The translations under genes were made by a program, and so were the position numbers. DNA of 64,000 bases, taken from NCBI GenBank assembly GCA_024036415.1, contig JAMWET010005481.1:1-64000 (forward strand), in the 5' to 3' direction. The notes under the pieces were generated by a model. That model ran no database searches and had not been told where the DNA came from. It saw only the letters and a program-made list of their open reading frames with translations. Source of the stretch: Prochilodus magdalenae. Its lineage: Eukaryota; Chordata; Actinopteri; Characiformes; Prochilodontidae. The stretch's first letter is position 1; every line of letters begins with the position of its first letter. This document shows positions 1 to 11,203 of this stretch, piece by piece.

Positions 1-790
1 TGCAAGGTGAGCTGCTGAAGCAGGTTTTGGAGCTGATTCCAGTCTGAAAGATGGCCGTAGTTGTGTTATGTGACACGGCTCAGTGAGATGAGTGTCTGAT
101 GAGTGATATGTTGTGTTGCTGTTGTCTACGTCTTTGTTAATAACATGAAGGCTACAATCACAAAGCTAATATAACTCAAGGATTTTGGGTGGATTTTGAA
201 GCTGGATTGCTGGGTGATGGGTGGTCAGAGGTGGGTGAAATTGCCTTGGTTGAGTGAGGGGAGGGTCTGTAGAGTGCTGCAGTGTGTGAATCCTGGTGCT
301 GTATTTAACCCTTTGTTATAAAATCAAGGGTGGTTTTGCGAGGTTTTGTCAAGCCAGATTACTAGTTATTGCTGGCGTCGCAGCTTGATGATGTCACACA
401 GTCTAGTGAGGTCTGGGTCTACTGAATGTTCTAATATGTGGATCATGTCTGTAGTTTTAACCGTCCATACAACTATGCACTGGACTTCGTGTTCTATACT
501 GCATTGCGCTATATATTGCGTGGCTGCACTTTTGAACACAGCAATGCATTCAATCATGTCACTGTATCTTAAAGCATCTGCATTCAGCTCCGGTATGTGC
601 AAGTATGTTTACAGCCTAAAGCCGGTGAACGACTGGACAGGGGCCTTTTCTGCGTGATGTGAGACATGCCAAAGATTCAAGTTTCAAACGTGATTGTGCA
701 TGTGACATAGGCAAGGATGAGCCTTATTGATGTACCTGACTGACCCAGCACTCATGATAAAAGACTTGTTGTCTTAATTAGCATTACTAA
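1..790. other. No recognised gene; short Tc1-like scrap
   Basis: I see no exon with usable splice sites here. About 695-735 shares a short stretch with the Tc1-like relic near 33,630 (a GCATGTGACATAGGCAAGGA run), so a transposon scrap is likely. Any leader and first Ig exon belonging to copy 1 are not visible here and would have to lie left of the window or be lost. Confidence 0.4.
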
Positions 791-813
791 CATGTGGTTC
801 TCTTTTTATGTAG

Positions 814-1591
814 CTGAGTTCTCTCTGAAAACCAGTCCTCCACAAGCAAAGGAGCTCTTCTTAAACAGTAAGGCAGTAATCGAGTGCGTCATAAGTGGTG
901 ATGTTAAAAAGGAGGTGGAAGGAGCAACAGTGTCATGGACAGTTGGAGGCCGGACCCAAACCTCCAGTATAACACATGGTGGAGTTAAACAGACAGGATC
1001 AGCATTTACCAAAACCAGCACACTGACCATTACAGAGTCAGTCTGGTTCTCAGGTGAAGAAGTGATGTGCCTCGCCTCAAGTGGCCGAAAAACAATCTCT
1101 GAGAAAATCAGAGTTAGAAAAGGAGGTGAGTCTTTTCCTGCTGGAGTCAAATCTTCTTCCACCATATTAAACACTTCTTCTGAAACGTGTGTATCTTCTA
1201 TCCTGTATCATCATTTACATATGATCTTTTCCCATGTAGCCACACGACCCTCTATCACCATTTACAAGACGGATAAGTCTGTCCGTGATTCTGACACGGT
1301 GTCCCTGGTTTGTGAGGTCAGCGGCTCTGATCTCGGGGATGTGTACATCATGTGGCAGGAGAACTTTGGTCAGTACCTGGAAGGTGACAGCAAACCATCA
1401 TGAAACAGGGAAGCAAACAGTTTGTCTTGAGCTCCTTAACCATGTCTGGACAGAAATGTGACGACCAAAGTAAATTGTTTACTTGTGCAGTCAAAGATGC
1501 CAACATGGAGAATGACACCCAGCTGAGAAGAGTCACCACTCTTAAAAGTAAAGACACCTGTCCTCCATGTCCTGTGTGTGATGATCGCTGA
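814..1591 (+). pseudogene. Ig-domain gene copy 1, partial and frameshifted
   Basis: Two exons homologous to the intact copy at 21,857-23,480. The first (814-1125, acceptor TATGTAG, donor GTGAGT) is an intact Ig constant-type domain with both Cys and the core Trp. The second begins at 1240 (acceptor CCCATGTAG) and reads ATRPSITIYK as in the sister copies. Close to 1390-1400 one base is missing relative to copies 2 and 3, so the frame runs into TGA at 1401-1403. The rest of the domain continues in another frame (FTCAVKDANMEND) and ends at 1589-1591 with a different tail, TCPPCPVCDDR, instead of SSHPC-type. It lacks the NVS glycosylation site of its sisters. No leader or first Ig exon is visible upstream. 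Probably a pseudogene, unless the missing base is an assembly error. Confidence 0.75.
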
Positions 1592-1880
1592 GTGTCCTCT
1601 CAGACTGAGCTGGTCAGGAAGCATCACTGTCTCAGCTGTATGTGTCTGATGGAGATGCTTCCTCTAGTTCACCTGAGTGGTCTGAGATGCTGTCTGCCTC
1701 CTGTGTGTTTGTATCTGGTTACTCGTTTTCCTGCTGGGTGTTTGTTGTATGATGCTGCATGGGTCATGCTCTAAATCCAGTCTGTCCAAAACCCTGTTAT
1801 TTTTCATATAACCATATGACTATGATGCAGTCATAAACGTTATACTGTATAATCTGTCTTTTACATACGGGCTCTGAAAC

Positions 1881-1886
1881 AATAAA
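1881..1886 (+). terminator. Poly(A) signal AATAAA of Ig copy 1
   Basis: AATAAA about 290 bp after the last codon, in a 3' flank that is nearly identical in all three copies. Confidence 0.5.
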
Positions 1887-1965
1887 TAAGCAGAACTGCA
1901 CATCATATAGTCTGTCCTTCATTTGGAAGAGTTCTATGCACCTGAAATTTCCTCTCACGATCCTC

Positions 1966-2394
1966 TGTACTGACTGTCTCAGACTGGTGCTCCATCCTCT
2001 GCACTGACTGTCTCAGACTGGTGCTCCATCCTTTGTACTGACTGTCTCTGACTGGTGCTCCATCCTCTGTACTGAGTGTCTCTGACTGGTGCTCCATCCT
2101 CTGTACTGACTGTCTCCAACTGGTGCTTCATCCTCTGCACTGACTGTTTCCGACTGGTGCTCCATCCTCTGTACTGACTGTTTCCGACTGGTGCGCCATC
2201 CTCTGTACTGACTGTTTCCGACTGGTGCGCCATCCTCTGTACTGACTGTCTCCGACTGGTGCTCCATCCTCTGTACTGACTGTTTCCGACTGGTGCTCCA
2301 TCCTTTGTACTGACTGTCTCAGACTGGTGCTCCATCCTCTGCACTGACTGTCTCAGACTGGTGCTCCATCCTCTGTACCGAGCGTTTAAGACTG
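1966..2394 (+). repeat. 34-bp minisatellite, unit 1
   Basis: About 12-13 tandem copies of a 34-bp unit (core ACTGACTGTCTC, then GACTGGTGCTCCATCCT). Units differ at a few positions (CAGAC, CGAC or CTGAC after GTCTC). The same array follows Ig copies 2 and 3 at the same distance. The period is not a multiple of three and the unit lacks stops on the minus strand, so it makes spurious overlapping ORFs. Confidence 0.9.
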
Positions 2395-2659
2395 GTGTTC
2401 TTGTATTGCACTTTTATAGGCCTTAACTTAATCTGCCTCTACATCAGGACTGATGAAGTCATCACTGTAATAGATGTATACAGCTCCATACAATGTCCAG
2501 GAAACCAGAACAGATCCAAATACCAGTACACGAAACATGGAACAAGGGGTCATACCAGTACAGCCAAACAGGAAATACAGCGCTCAGAATTCCAGGATAA
2601 AACAAACAGGACTTTGGAAAGACTACAGCAGTGCCTTTGGTTGAAACTTGGTGGGTAGG

Positions 2660-3180
2660 TCTGACAGCATGACACAGCAAACGATAGAAGAAGGCACGCA
2701 ACAGTGAACTTAAGGATCTGGGAGACCTACATGAACCCCAGAGACAGAGAACTGACACTGTCCGGCATGTGCGGAGTGACCCAACAGTCACAACTGCAGA
2801 CATTTATCCAGCAGTGCTGTCCTTCATGAGTCATCCTGTGATACACTGCAGGGAATGTCTTGTTCCATGTGTGGAAAATGGCTCCAAAGCAGATGTTCAT
2901 GATTGGCTAAAAGGAGTGACTGCATTTGGACATGCCAAAGACCATAGCTGAATCTGCAGGTGTGCATGAAAGAGTATGGTCATACGCGTCCACCAGCAGT
3001 GTCTAAAATTCCAGTCAACAGGAAACTCTCCTCGGAATTGGGAAGACATCTACCAGATCTGGAGCTACTGCACAATTCTTTGATGCAAGGGTTTCTGAAT
3101 ATTGGTTTGACCTACGTCCAGAAACAGAAACAAAATAATCCAGGCAAATGAAATGAATAATGTTACAGGTACAAGTAGCT
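2660..3180. mobile_element. Tc1-like transposon scraps
   Basis: About 2770-2850 (CTTCATGAGTCATCCTGTG) matches the Tc1-like relic near 33,680-33,720. The sequence around 2640-2660 (GAAACTTGGTGGGTAGG) recurs beside other Tc1 pieces at 13,910, 25,835 and 45,565. No continuous transposase frame remains. Confidence 0.45.
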
Positions 3181-3251
3181 GGGAGCACTAACTGTTTCCT
3201 TTCATTCACTTGCTGGTAGAGAAGGTCATTCTACAGAAATAATTTGGCCCA

Positions 3252-5034
3252 TTAATAAATAGCTTTCTTGTGGTTCCCCTGGCTGCTGTGCGAACCTCCT
3301 CGGTCAATGGCGTGCCTGCGTCCTTTAACCGTACCACTTTTGATAGCCTCATCTGCTCGTTGTGCTCCCACAAGTTCATCGTGGCTAATCTGAGACAAAT
3401 CATCACAAGACAGAAAGGGGTAGCCGTGACAGGAAATGTTGAGAGCTGAAACCCAGGGTACATCTTTTTGCTTGGCTGCTCTGCTTCCGTCCCACACAGG
3501 GTGTACCACACCCTTGGTAATCACCTTGGTACAGGACTTGGCAAAGTTTTTAATGTCGAGTGGGTCACGTGACAGCATGTCAGCATCGATATTGAACTTT
3601 CCTGGCTTATACTTTGTCATGCCGGAAATCTGAGAGTTCATTGACCCATCGATGACCCACTGCATTCAGCTAAGCAGTGCTCATGACATATGTCAGAGGA
3701 TTGTTGTTGGTGTATGTTGTGAAGTGTGGCGCGTAGTACAGGTAATCCCTAAACTTTTCACATCCCGCCCACTTTAAAGCAAGGAACTCTAGTTTCCCAC
3801 TGTGTAGATGGTAGTCCCATAAGGACCCATATCCAATGACCCTCAGCTTGCCATCCTGATGCTGATAGAGAATGGCACACAGACCCTGGTCTGAGGCATC
3901 TGTATGTAAAACTAGAGGCAAACTGAAATCAGGATACGCTAACACAGGGGTTTCACTAGGAGAGTGATGAGTTGCTCAAGGGCTTGCTGGTACTCATTTC
4001 CCCAAGACACAGGTGTTTTGGAAGGCAATTGTGGCCCTTTACTTCTGCAATGTGCTGGAACCGTCTGCTTAGGCTTGGTTTGGAGCAGATCATAGATAGG
4101 TTTAGCTATTCGGGAAAAGTCCTGAATGTAAGAACAATAATAGCCCAGGAATAACCCGGTGAGCTTCCTCACATCTCCTACTGTGTCTGGTAGTTTGCTG
4201 GTTAACAACTTTACTGCTTCCAGATCTTTGGGGTCAATTCTCACTCCCTGAGCTGACACGAGGCGCCCAAGTTCTCATTTCTCAGGTCTTAGCTTCACCT
4301 CATGACGCTGTAGGGACTGGAGAACTTTGCGGACAGCTTCTACGCGATCATCAAAGGTTGCCGTCAAGATAAGGTATGTAGCACTCATCCCTCAGGAGGC
4401 CTAGCATCTCCTCCATACTTCGCTGGAAGCCTGCTGGTCCATTAGAAATTCCAAATGGCATACAGACCCATTCATAAAGCCCCCACGGAGCAATGAACGC
4501 CGTACAATGACGGGAATCCTTGGCGATGAAGCCTTGATGATAAGGTTTTCCCTGGTCGAGGATACTGAACCAGGAATAGCCGTTTAGAGTGCCAGTTAAA
4601 TCCTGTATCCTAGGGAGGGGATGTCAGTCAGGAAAGTTTTTTTGGTTTAACAAACGATAATCAACACAGAGGCGGAGCGACCTCTTTCATACGCGCGCAA
4701 ACCACTGGAGCAGATTTTACAATCCATCCTCTCACCAGCAGCTCCTGGATGAACTCCTTTACTTCTTTAAACAGTGCTTTGGGGGCCGAAGAATATGCTC
4801 TTTATACCGGAATATCGTCTTTGAGGGTGATCGACATTGGCAAACTAGTGCATCCAATGTCATTAGTGTCTTGAGCAAAAACTGCTGATTCCTACCATAG
4901 CATCCTCTGGACTTTTTCCTGCTGTGACTTAGGTCAACAGGAGGCTGCCACAAAGGTAGACTAGTTTTAGGGGACAACGACGACGACGCACTACTGATTA
5001 CTACGTTAGCCTTAGACTTCTCATGTGGCTCCAC
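3252..5034 (-). pseudogene. Ty3/gypsy pol remnant (RT-RNase H), element copy 1
   Basis: Read on the minus strand from 5034 downward. It starts with a pre-RT segment, then a broken reverse transcriptase (about 4700-4260). The connection domain follows (4259-3939; LTGLFLGYYCSYIQDFSRIA), then the RNase H region (3945-3670; LPLVLHTDASDQGLCAILYQ). The C-terminal linker is at 3665-3252 (YKPGKFNIDADMLSRDPLD). Stops and frame changes occur between segments and no integrase follows, so it is a truncated relic. The same family recurs at 14,040-15,203, and gag-protease pieces of probably the same element lie at 6968-9376. Confidence 0.85.
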
Positions 5035-5114
5035 CTCAATGACTCTAGCTATAGAGTTAAGTTTTCCTTCATTACCTGACCAACAGTATTTAACTGGGAG
5101 CCTAACTGTCCGGT

Positions 5115-5800
5115 TTTCACTGACTTTGCAAGATGTTGAGTCGTTCTAAAATGACTGAGACCTTCCAGCAGCAAGTTGTCCAGATGAAGGTCAAAGGAAT
5201 CCTATCAGCCATAACAAGAGAATTTGGTCGTTCCAAATCTGTGATTTCTAGAATATTACATCTTTACGATGTCACATTTGAGCCCCCCAAGAAGGCCGGT
5301 CGATGCAAGAGAGGACAGGATAATGCGGAGAATCTCAATGGGCAATCGTTTTAACACTGCAGCTGGAATTGCTCTCCAATTTAGCATTGAACAGGGTAAG
5401 GATCTGTCTCGTCATACAGTGGCTCGATGTTTAAGAGCATTTGGACTGAAAACCCACACAGCAGTAATCAAACCTCTCATTAGCCGAATTAATCAAAAGG
5501 CTAGACTAACTTTTGTTGAGAAGCATGCTGTGTAAAGGAGAAATGGTCCAAAGGTCACTTTATTGATGCAAGCAAGTTTCATTAATTTGGGTCCGAAGGG
5601 AAACGTGTTCGTCGTCAAACTGGGGAAAGACTGAACCCAAAGTGTGTAAAGGTGGAGGAGGAAGTGTTATGGGTTGGGGACAGATGGCACTGTCATGATG
5701 GCACTCTAAACAGAGTCCTGATTATGTTATTTTGTAAAACACTGTTCTAGTAGAATGGTATAGCCACAACAAAAATGCCTTAAAATATTGGGCAATGAAG
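5115..5800 (+). pseudogene. Tc1-like transposase relic
   Basis: The first frame (5133-5354) has the Tc1 N-terminal helix-turn-helix region (VVQMKVKGILSAITREFGRS, then SVISRILHLY). The second (5269-5535) continues with the second DNA-binding half (HTVARCLRAFGLKTHTAV) and KARLTFVEKH. Beyond 5535 only short in-frame scraps with stops are legible. The frame shift near 5300 and later stops make it inactive. It sits between the gag-pro and pol parts of the gypsy copy, so it looks nested. Confidence 0.8.
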
Positions 5801-5879
5801 ATTACATTATTTCTGAAAAAATCAAGAGTTCATACACTGTTCCCTAATTTTGATCTCCAGTGTATGTTCATCAGGTTCA

Positions 5880-6965
5880 AAACGAATGTAAGTATCTGAT
5901 GGGTCAATACTGGATGGAACCTGACACTTGACCCAGATTATCTGTCCTGCTGAGATAAGTGTCATATGTGTTACGCCCCTGAGAGAGGGAAGAATAAAAA
6001 ATATTTGCAGAAAACACACACAACGCTGCATACTGCTGACAGCTGCATTACTTTGAGAGATAGTTTTGTATATAGATTCAAGATTAATTACATTCCACTT
6101 TTTTTTTTAATATTTGTGTATATATAGCTTAAGAAAGAATTGCATATTATCAATGAGAGCTAACACATCTGGCAACCTTGAGAAAATAATACAATTCACA
6201 GCTTATTCAAAAGGGAAAAAAAAACAGGAAATAAACAAATACATTAAACACAGGAGCTATCAGCTAATTCAAATGAAATATCTACTCAGTGCTATCTCTC
6301 ACTCCTAAACAGTCACCAGCAATATTCTCAGCATGTTCTCTCATATGTCTAAACATCTCACAAACTTTACTACACAAAACAATGCTTAATTAACTTTATA
6401 TTTACAGCTGCTGAGCTTCACAAACCTCATATTAACTTGACCAGATACATATTAAATGAACATCTTGGACAAACGAACTCCAACACCACAATTGGCTTCA
6501 CAGCTGAAAACAGACATGTTTAACTTGCTTTACTCGGCTGCTCGGTTGGTTAAAATTACTTACTCTACAAGTTAAATAACTTAAGCTACAGTAGAAAAAT
6601 ATTAGTACAAAACCAGTAAAGGTTACCACTACTGCATTAACCTCTCACGTTAAACGGACAAACAGCGTCTCAGAGCTAATCCCAACTCCCGCCGGAGCGC
6701 CATGTTAACGTGCTAAGCTAGCTACATTTAGCTAAGAAACATCGACTAAACTGGGTAAATACGCCTTGAAAACAGCCACAAAACGATGCTTACTCTCAAG
6801 AGTGTCTCTATGAACATTTCACAGTCTGTTTATATCACTTTGTCGTACCTGATAGAGGGAAGGATAAAGAATATTTGCAGGAAACAAACACGACGCTGAG
6901 TACTGCTCACAGCTGCATTACTGTATGGGTGATGTAAGCCCAGCGCACACTATACCGGTCCCCTC
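5880..6965. mobile_element. Non-coding retroelement-associated block, copy 1
   Basis: No coding sequence. The block is closely matched by 17,040-18,340 in the next tandem unit. A motif of about 100 bp (AGAGGGAAG-ATAA-ATATTTGCAG-AAACA... CAGCTGCATTAC) occurs twice, at about 5975-6055 and 6850-6915, roughly 875 bp apart, like the ends of an LTR or nested insertion. It lies between protease and RT of the minus-strand gypsy element, where LTR sequence is not expected, suggesting nesting. Confidence 0.45.
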
Positions 6966-6967
6966 GC

Positions 6968-7600
6968 TCAGTCCAAACCAATCGAATAGCGATCACATAG
7001 GCTCAACAAATTGATAACCCAGTAATAGATCATGTACAGAAATAAACTCTTTAACAATAATATTAAAGCAGGAAAGAACATTTTTTCTTTTTTTTCCCCA
7101 CATGCACCATGTTTCCCCATGCATATGCATGCACCAGACCTTAAATTTCCAAAATGCGTAGAAGGTTTCCTAGCTTGGATAAGGTTCACAAGCAGCTCTG
7201 CCTTCTCAGTCGGTATGGTTATGGAATCAGAAAGGAGCGAGGTGAGTATTGGAACCAATTCTGCTGGGTGATGTGTATCACCTTCTCCAGCACATTAAAT
7301 CCCAGTAGAGGTCGCTCAAGGGGGACGCTGCTTATCAGGAAAGGCACAGTTATGGATTGACTAACACTCTTGCCCTTCCCAAAGCTAACAGTGATGAGAA
7401 CCCAACCATCAAAAGGCAGAACATCCCCGTTCACTGCATGAACCTCAAATTCCTCCTGGTCAAGAACATCACTGAGGGGTCTAACTATTCTATAAATCAT
7501 GCTCACCTAAACTCCTGTATCCAACAAACCATTAACTGCTATTCCATTTAAACTACTTTGGGTGAGAGCTTTTTCACCGATAAACGCTTGCTTCTGTGGG
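6968..7600 (-). pseudogene. Gypsy aspartic protease remnant, element copy 1
   Basis: Minus-strand frames match the better preserved copy at 18,427-18,897: IVRPLSDVL, FEVHAVNGDVLPFDGW and RPLLGFNVLEKVIH. The flap and core of a retropepsin-like domain are legible. The active-site stretch is broken (GLLDTGVQ then shift near 7500), and the frame is interrupted again near 7220. Inactive. Confidence 0.7.
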
Positions 7601-7779
7601 AAGGTAAGGACAAATAGAGGTGAGGACCATTTTGGCTTGGCTGGTCAACCACCTGGATTCCTTTTTGACCCTCTACACTAGACTTAACACCACCCCGACA
7701 CCCTAAAAAGCATGATGTGAGCACTGTTGGGACTGAAAGAGGGAGCCCGATCACCGCTTGTCCCCCTGGCAGGGACCAG

Positions 7780-9376
7780 CTTCAGTTTTCCTGGTGCTCG
7801 GTGGTCCTCCTCACCACAGCGGAAACAATGATTGCAGTCAGGGTGGTTCTGCTCCAAGCATTTTGCACAGCTAATGATTTTCCCTTTCTTGGGTCCGCTT
7901 TACATTGACAATGCTGACATGCTAGCCCTGTTGAGTCTGCGATGGTTTCTGCAGTAGCTCCACTACATCTGTCAGCTGTTCCACCTTCTCTGTTAACTGA
8001 TGGAGCATGTCTACTTTTGGCTTTCGATCTGAGGTTTCTTTCCTCCTAACAGATTCTTGTGTAGCTGCAACTTCGAGTTGTGTGCTATGCATGTTTACAC
8101 TGGTGCCAGGCATCGCTGTCTCTCATTTTCATCATTTGTAATTTTCATCGTTTGCTTTAGCGTGGCCTCATCAGTTACTTTGCAATCTAAGAGCAAGGGA
8201 TTTAGTTCTCGTCAAATATCCTCATGCTTATGTCCAAGACCCTGGGAGACTGTGTGCAGAAAGATATCCTGAACTGTGCTTGCACTCTACTTTACATCTG
8301 AGTCAGTATATTTTGAAGATCTTTTGCTTTAGCCCTATCACACAGTACAAGAACAGCTTGGGTTTTAACTGTCATGCTGTCTTGTGCATATGAGCTCCTG
8401 GAATAATTCCATGTTACTTCGTCCACCGAGATGGGACTGTAGAAAGCCTTTAAGCTCATCAACAGTTAAATCATCCTTGTGCTTTAACATGTCCTTGAAA
8501 ATTTCCAGACCTAATCACTCTCAGAACACCTCTCACTATTTCAGCATCACTGAACTGTTCCCTAATGCCTTCTTCAATTTGCCTACCTATGTTATTTTAG
8601 CTTATATCTGAACCTTGATCACTGATTTGTCCACCCTGAATCTTAAATTCTTGACGCTGGGTCAATGAAAGATCCTGAAGGGGGACCACTCCATCATGTG
8701 TTATGTGTGGATACTGTTCGGTTGGATGACTGCCCTGGGCATTACTGTGTTGTGAGGTAGGCTGCGATGGCAAAAGTGAGTGAAATGTGGGTGATGTGGT
8801 GAGTGTTTTCATGTACTGGATGACCTTCTGACTAAGTTCAGCATAGCTAAAAAACATTTTCTGCAAATCTGTGTCAGTGTCAGGTGTAGCTTTTACAGTG
8901 GCAGTTGTGGTTGGATGAACCAAATTAGAAGATGCAGCTGGATTAGCAGAGCTAGTTGGGGCTGTGTAGCCTGTGTTAGTGATTAGTGCACTACTCACCC
9001 CACTACCAGCATCCACATCAACTTGGCTTCCTGCCTTACTCAAATTAGGTTGTGAAACTTAACAGCGCATCATGTCTATCACTCCTACCTGCTACACCAG
9101 CTTTGGCTGGAGAGCACAGTTTTGAATGACTCTGAATGATTTTAATAACGATGTCACTGAACTCAACAACTGTGCCATACCAGTATCCTCAGACTCCAAA
9201 AAGTGCTTGCTGTACCTGAAAACTTGGATGTACACAAAGCGGCTTTCCTCCTCACCCATCTCAAGCATAGACAGGTCCCTCCCTGGCACTGGACAGACAC
9301 TCCCTGCAACCTGGAAAAGTTCCTCAGCAGTGAGCTTGAGCAGATTCCTCTTGATAGTCCACACATTGTCTGCCAT
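7780..9376 (-). pseudogene. Gypsy gag remnant, element copy 1
   Basis: Minus-strand gag pieces in order. The N-terminal domain is at 9376-9092 (WTIKRNLLKLTAEELFQVAG). A Ser/Thr/Pro-rich linker is at 9043-8597 (LQKMFFSYAELSQKVIQYMK), and a gag core with stops at about 8580-8300 (ELKGFLQSHLGGRSNMELFQ). A coiled-coil-like segment lies at 8113-7922 (QLTEKVEQLTDVVELLQK), with a Cys-rich zinc-knuckle region at 7910-7800. Several stops and shifts show decay. It parallels 18,980-20,760. Confidence 0.75.
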
Positions 9377-10198
9377 AGCCTTTTCCCTCTTTGTACTTAG
9401 TCCCCCGTCCAGGAATATTACTTCTTGCTATTGGTCTTCCTCATCTAGTAGAATCAGGATCAGCTCCGTGCCTGGACATGAAATGCTGATCCTGGAACGG
9501 GCCACCAAAAATCTGTTACAGGTACCGGCCATCGGTACCAACATAACAGTTACGCTCCTGGAAAACAGAAGAGGAATGATGAAACACGGCAACACGGTTG
9601 AACGTCACTGAGTTCTCTGCAGTTATGAGAAAAGTCCAGCAACGCACGTAAACCAACTATCCAGTTCACACTGGCCCGTTTTGTTACCCCATGGGTATAG
9701 CACGCAAATTCCTCAAGCTAAAAATGCAACACAGCGTTTTGCTGGTCAGACAGGAACATGTAAATCATGAAAGCATGGTAATTTCCTCCCCAAATAAAAT
9801 TCCACATTAACCACCTTATTTCTACAAGTGAAGAAACAAATACAATATTTACAAATAAAACCAAAGTGTCCATTTTTCTCCACAGAAATCTGACCACACT
9901 TTTGTGGGCATCACAATAACATGATCGGTTCGAACCCGACAGTGGAACAGAGGATGGGGTTCTATATTACTCAATGCATCATTTCAGGTTTTGGATACAG
10001 GACAGGCTTCACCAAGCTCAGCACACAGCAAGTAGAAGCATTAGGGAACAACAGGACAGAAATAGCCCCCAAAAGCAGAAGTGAAAAGACAGCTGTGTCC
10101 CCAAGACAGTTCTAGAGACCATAGGAGGGAAAAAGGAGCTGTCCAGGAGGAGCACTGTATGTTTCTGCATGTAAGTAATGAGATACATGAGAGTTGTT

Positions 10199-10625
10199 CT
10201 CAAGGGATTCATACAGGTCCTGCTTTGGTTCTAGAGTGGAAGGCATTCATACAGGTCCTGCTTTGGTTCTAGAGTGGAAGGCATTCATACAGGTCCTGCT
10301 TTGTTTATAGAATGGAAGTTCATTTATACAGGTGTTGCTTTGGTTCTAGAGTGGAAGACATTAATACAGGTCCTGCTTTGGTTCTAGAGTGAAAGGTATT
10401 TTTACAGGCCCCCTGTTGGTTCTAGATTCGAAAGCATTCATACAGGTCCTGCTTTGATTATAGAGTGGAAGGCATTTATACAGGTGCTGCTTTGGTTCTA
10501 GAGCGGAAGACATTCATCCAGGTCCTGCTTTGGATCTGGAGTGGAAGGCATCTATACAGGTCCTGCTTTGGATCTGGGGTGGTTGCCATTCATACAGGTC
10601 CTGCTTTAGTTCTAGAGTGGAAACC
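10199..10625 (+). repeat. 38-bp minisatellite upstream of Ig copy 2
   Basis: About 11 units of roughly 38 bp with core CATACAGGTCCTGCTTTGG followed by TTCTAGAGTGGAAGG. Shorter arrays of the same unit precede leaders 3 and 4. Confidence 0.85.
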
Positions 10626-10837
10626 AGGACAGGCATCCACCAAATCATCTGACCCAACTGCTTTCTTTAATGTAAGAGTGTCTGAAAACTTGTACAGTAC
10701 GTATCAAATCCAATCATAGGTCTCACTGGATTGGTGCTCTTGGAGGTGTTACATGCTATTGGTCTGTGTCAGTCACAGGGGATAACTCTTCCCTGCACTG
10801 CTGAATTTCATGTAGACCAGTTTAATGTAAGTGTGTC

Positions 10838-10935
10838 CAATGCTGATCACAGAAGCTGATCACTGTCCAATGCTGATCACAGAAGCTGATCCCTGTCCAA
10901 TGCTGATCATTGTCCAATGCTGATCACAGAAGCAC
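10838..10935 (+). repeat. Short GATCA-type repeat cluster
   Basis: Three to four units of CTGATCACTGTCCAATG and GATCACAGAAG, the same unit expanded at 28,268-29,660. Confidence 0.8.
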
Positions 10936-11203
10936 ATCACTATTTATGTTGACACTATGTATCCACGCCCATCGATAGGGACACATCAGCACTAACACTC
11001 ACAGAGTCATTAGTGATCCACACTGCCCTCTGTCTCCACCTCCCACCCCAAACCACCTCCCACCCAGCACCCATGCAGTATATGAAGCAGTTACTCAACC
11101 ACCAGAGAGGCAGCTTCACTCTGTACCGCTCCATCAGCTGGAATTACAGCCCCATTTCAGCTGAAGTTGTCTCTACGTGGCTCGGTGTGTGTGTTGTGCT
11201 GAT

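Larger units (their letters stand above)
9940..11012 (+). other. Conserved upstream flank of Ig copy 2
   Basis: This flank, without a recognised gene, is repeated upstream of leaders 3 (about 20,910-21,660) and 4 (about 26,820-27,600). It contains the 38-bp and about 30-bp minisatellites listed separately. It marks the start of each tandem unit and probably holds the promoter, but I recognise no canonical octamer or TATA box. Confidence 0.5.

Noticed and set aside
806..1174. Minus-strand frames opposite the Ig exons (also 12,080-12,397 and 22,892-23,077)
   Set aside because: Antisense shadows of conserved Ig exons; they have no independent exon structure.
1592..1774. Conserved short frames after each Ig stop codon (also 12,785-12,989 and 23,462-23,669)
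   Set aside because: They lie in the shared 3' untranslated region, and conservation reflects recent duplication. A spliced membrane exon was considered, but no suitable acceptor with a hydrophobic segment followed by a cytoplasmic tail was seen.
10199..10625. CRISPR-like regular repeats
   Set aside because: Units are directly tandem without unique spacers, and the genome is eukaryotic; this is a minisatellite.
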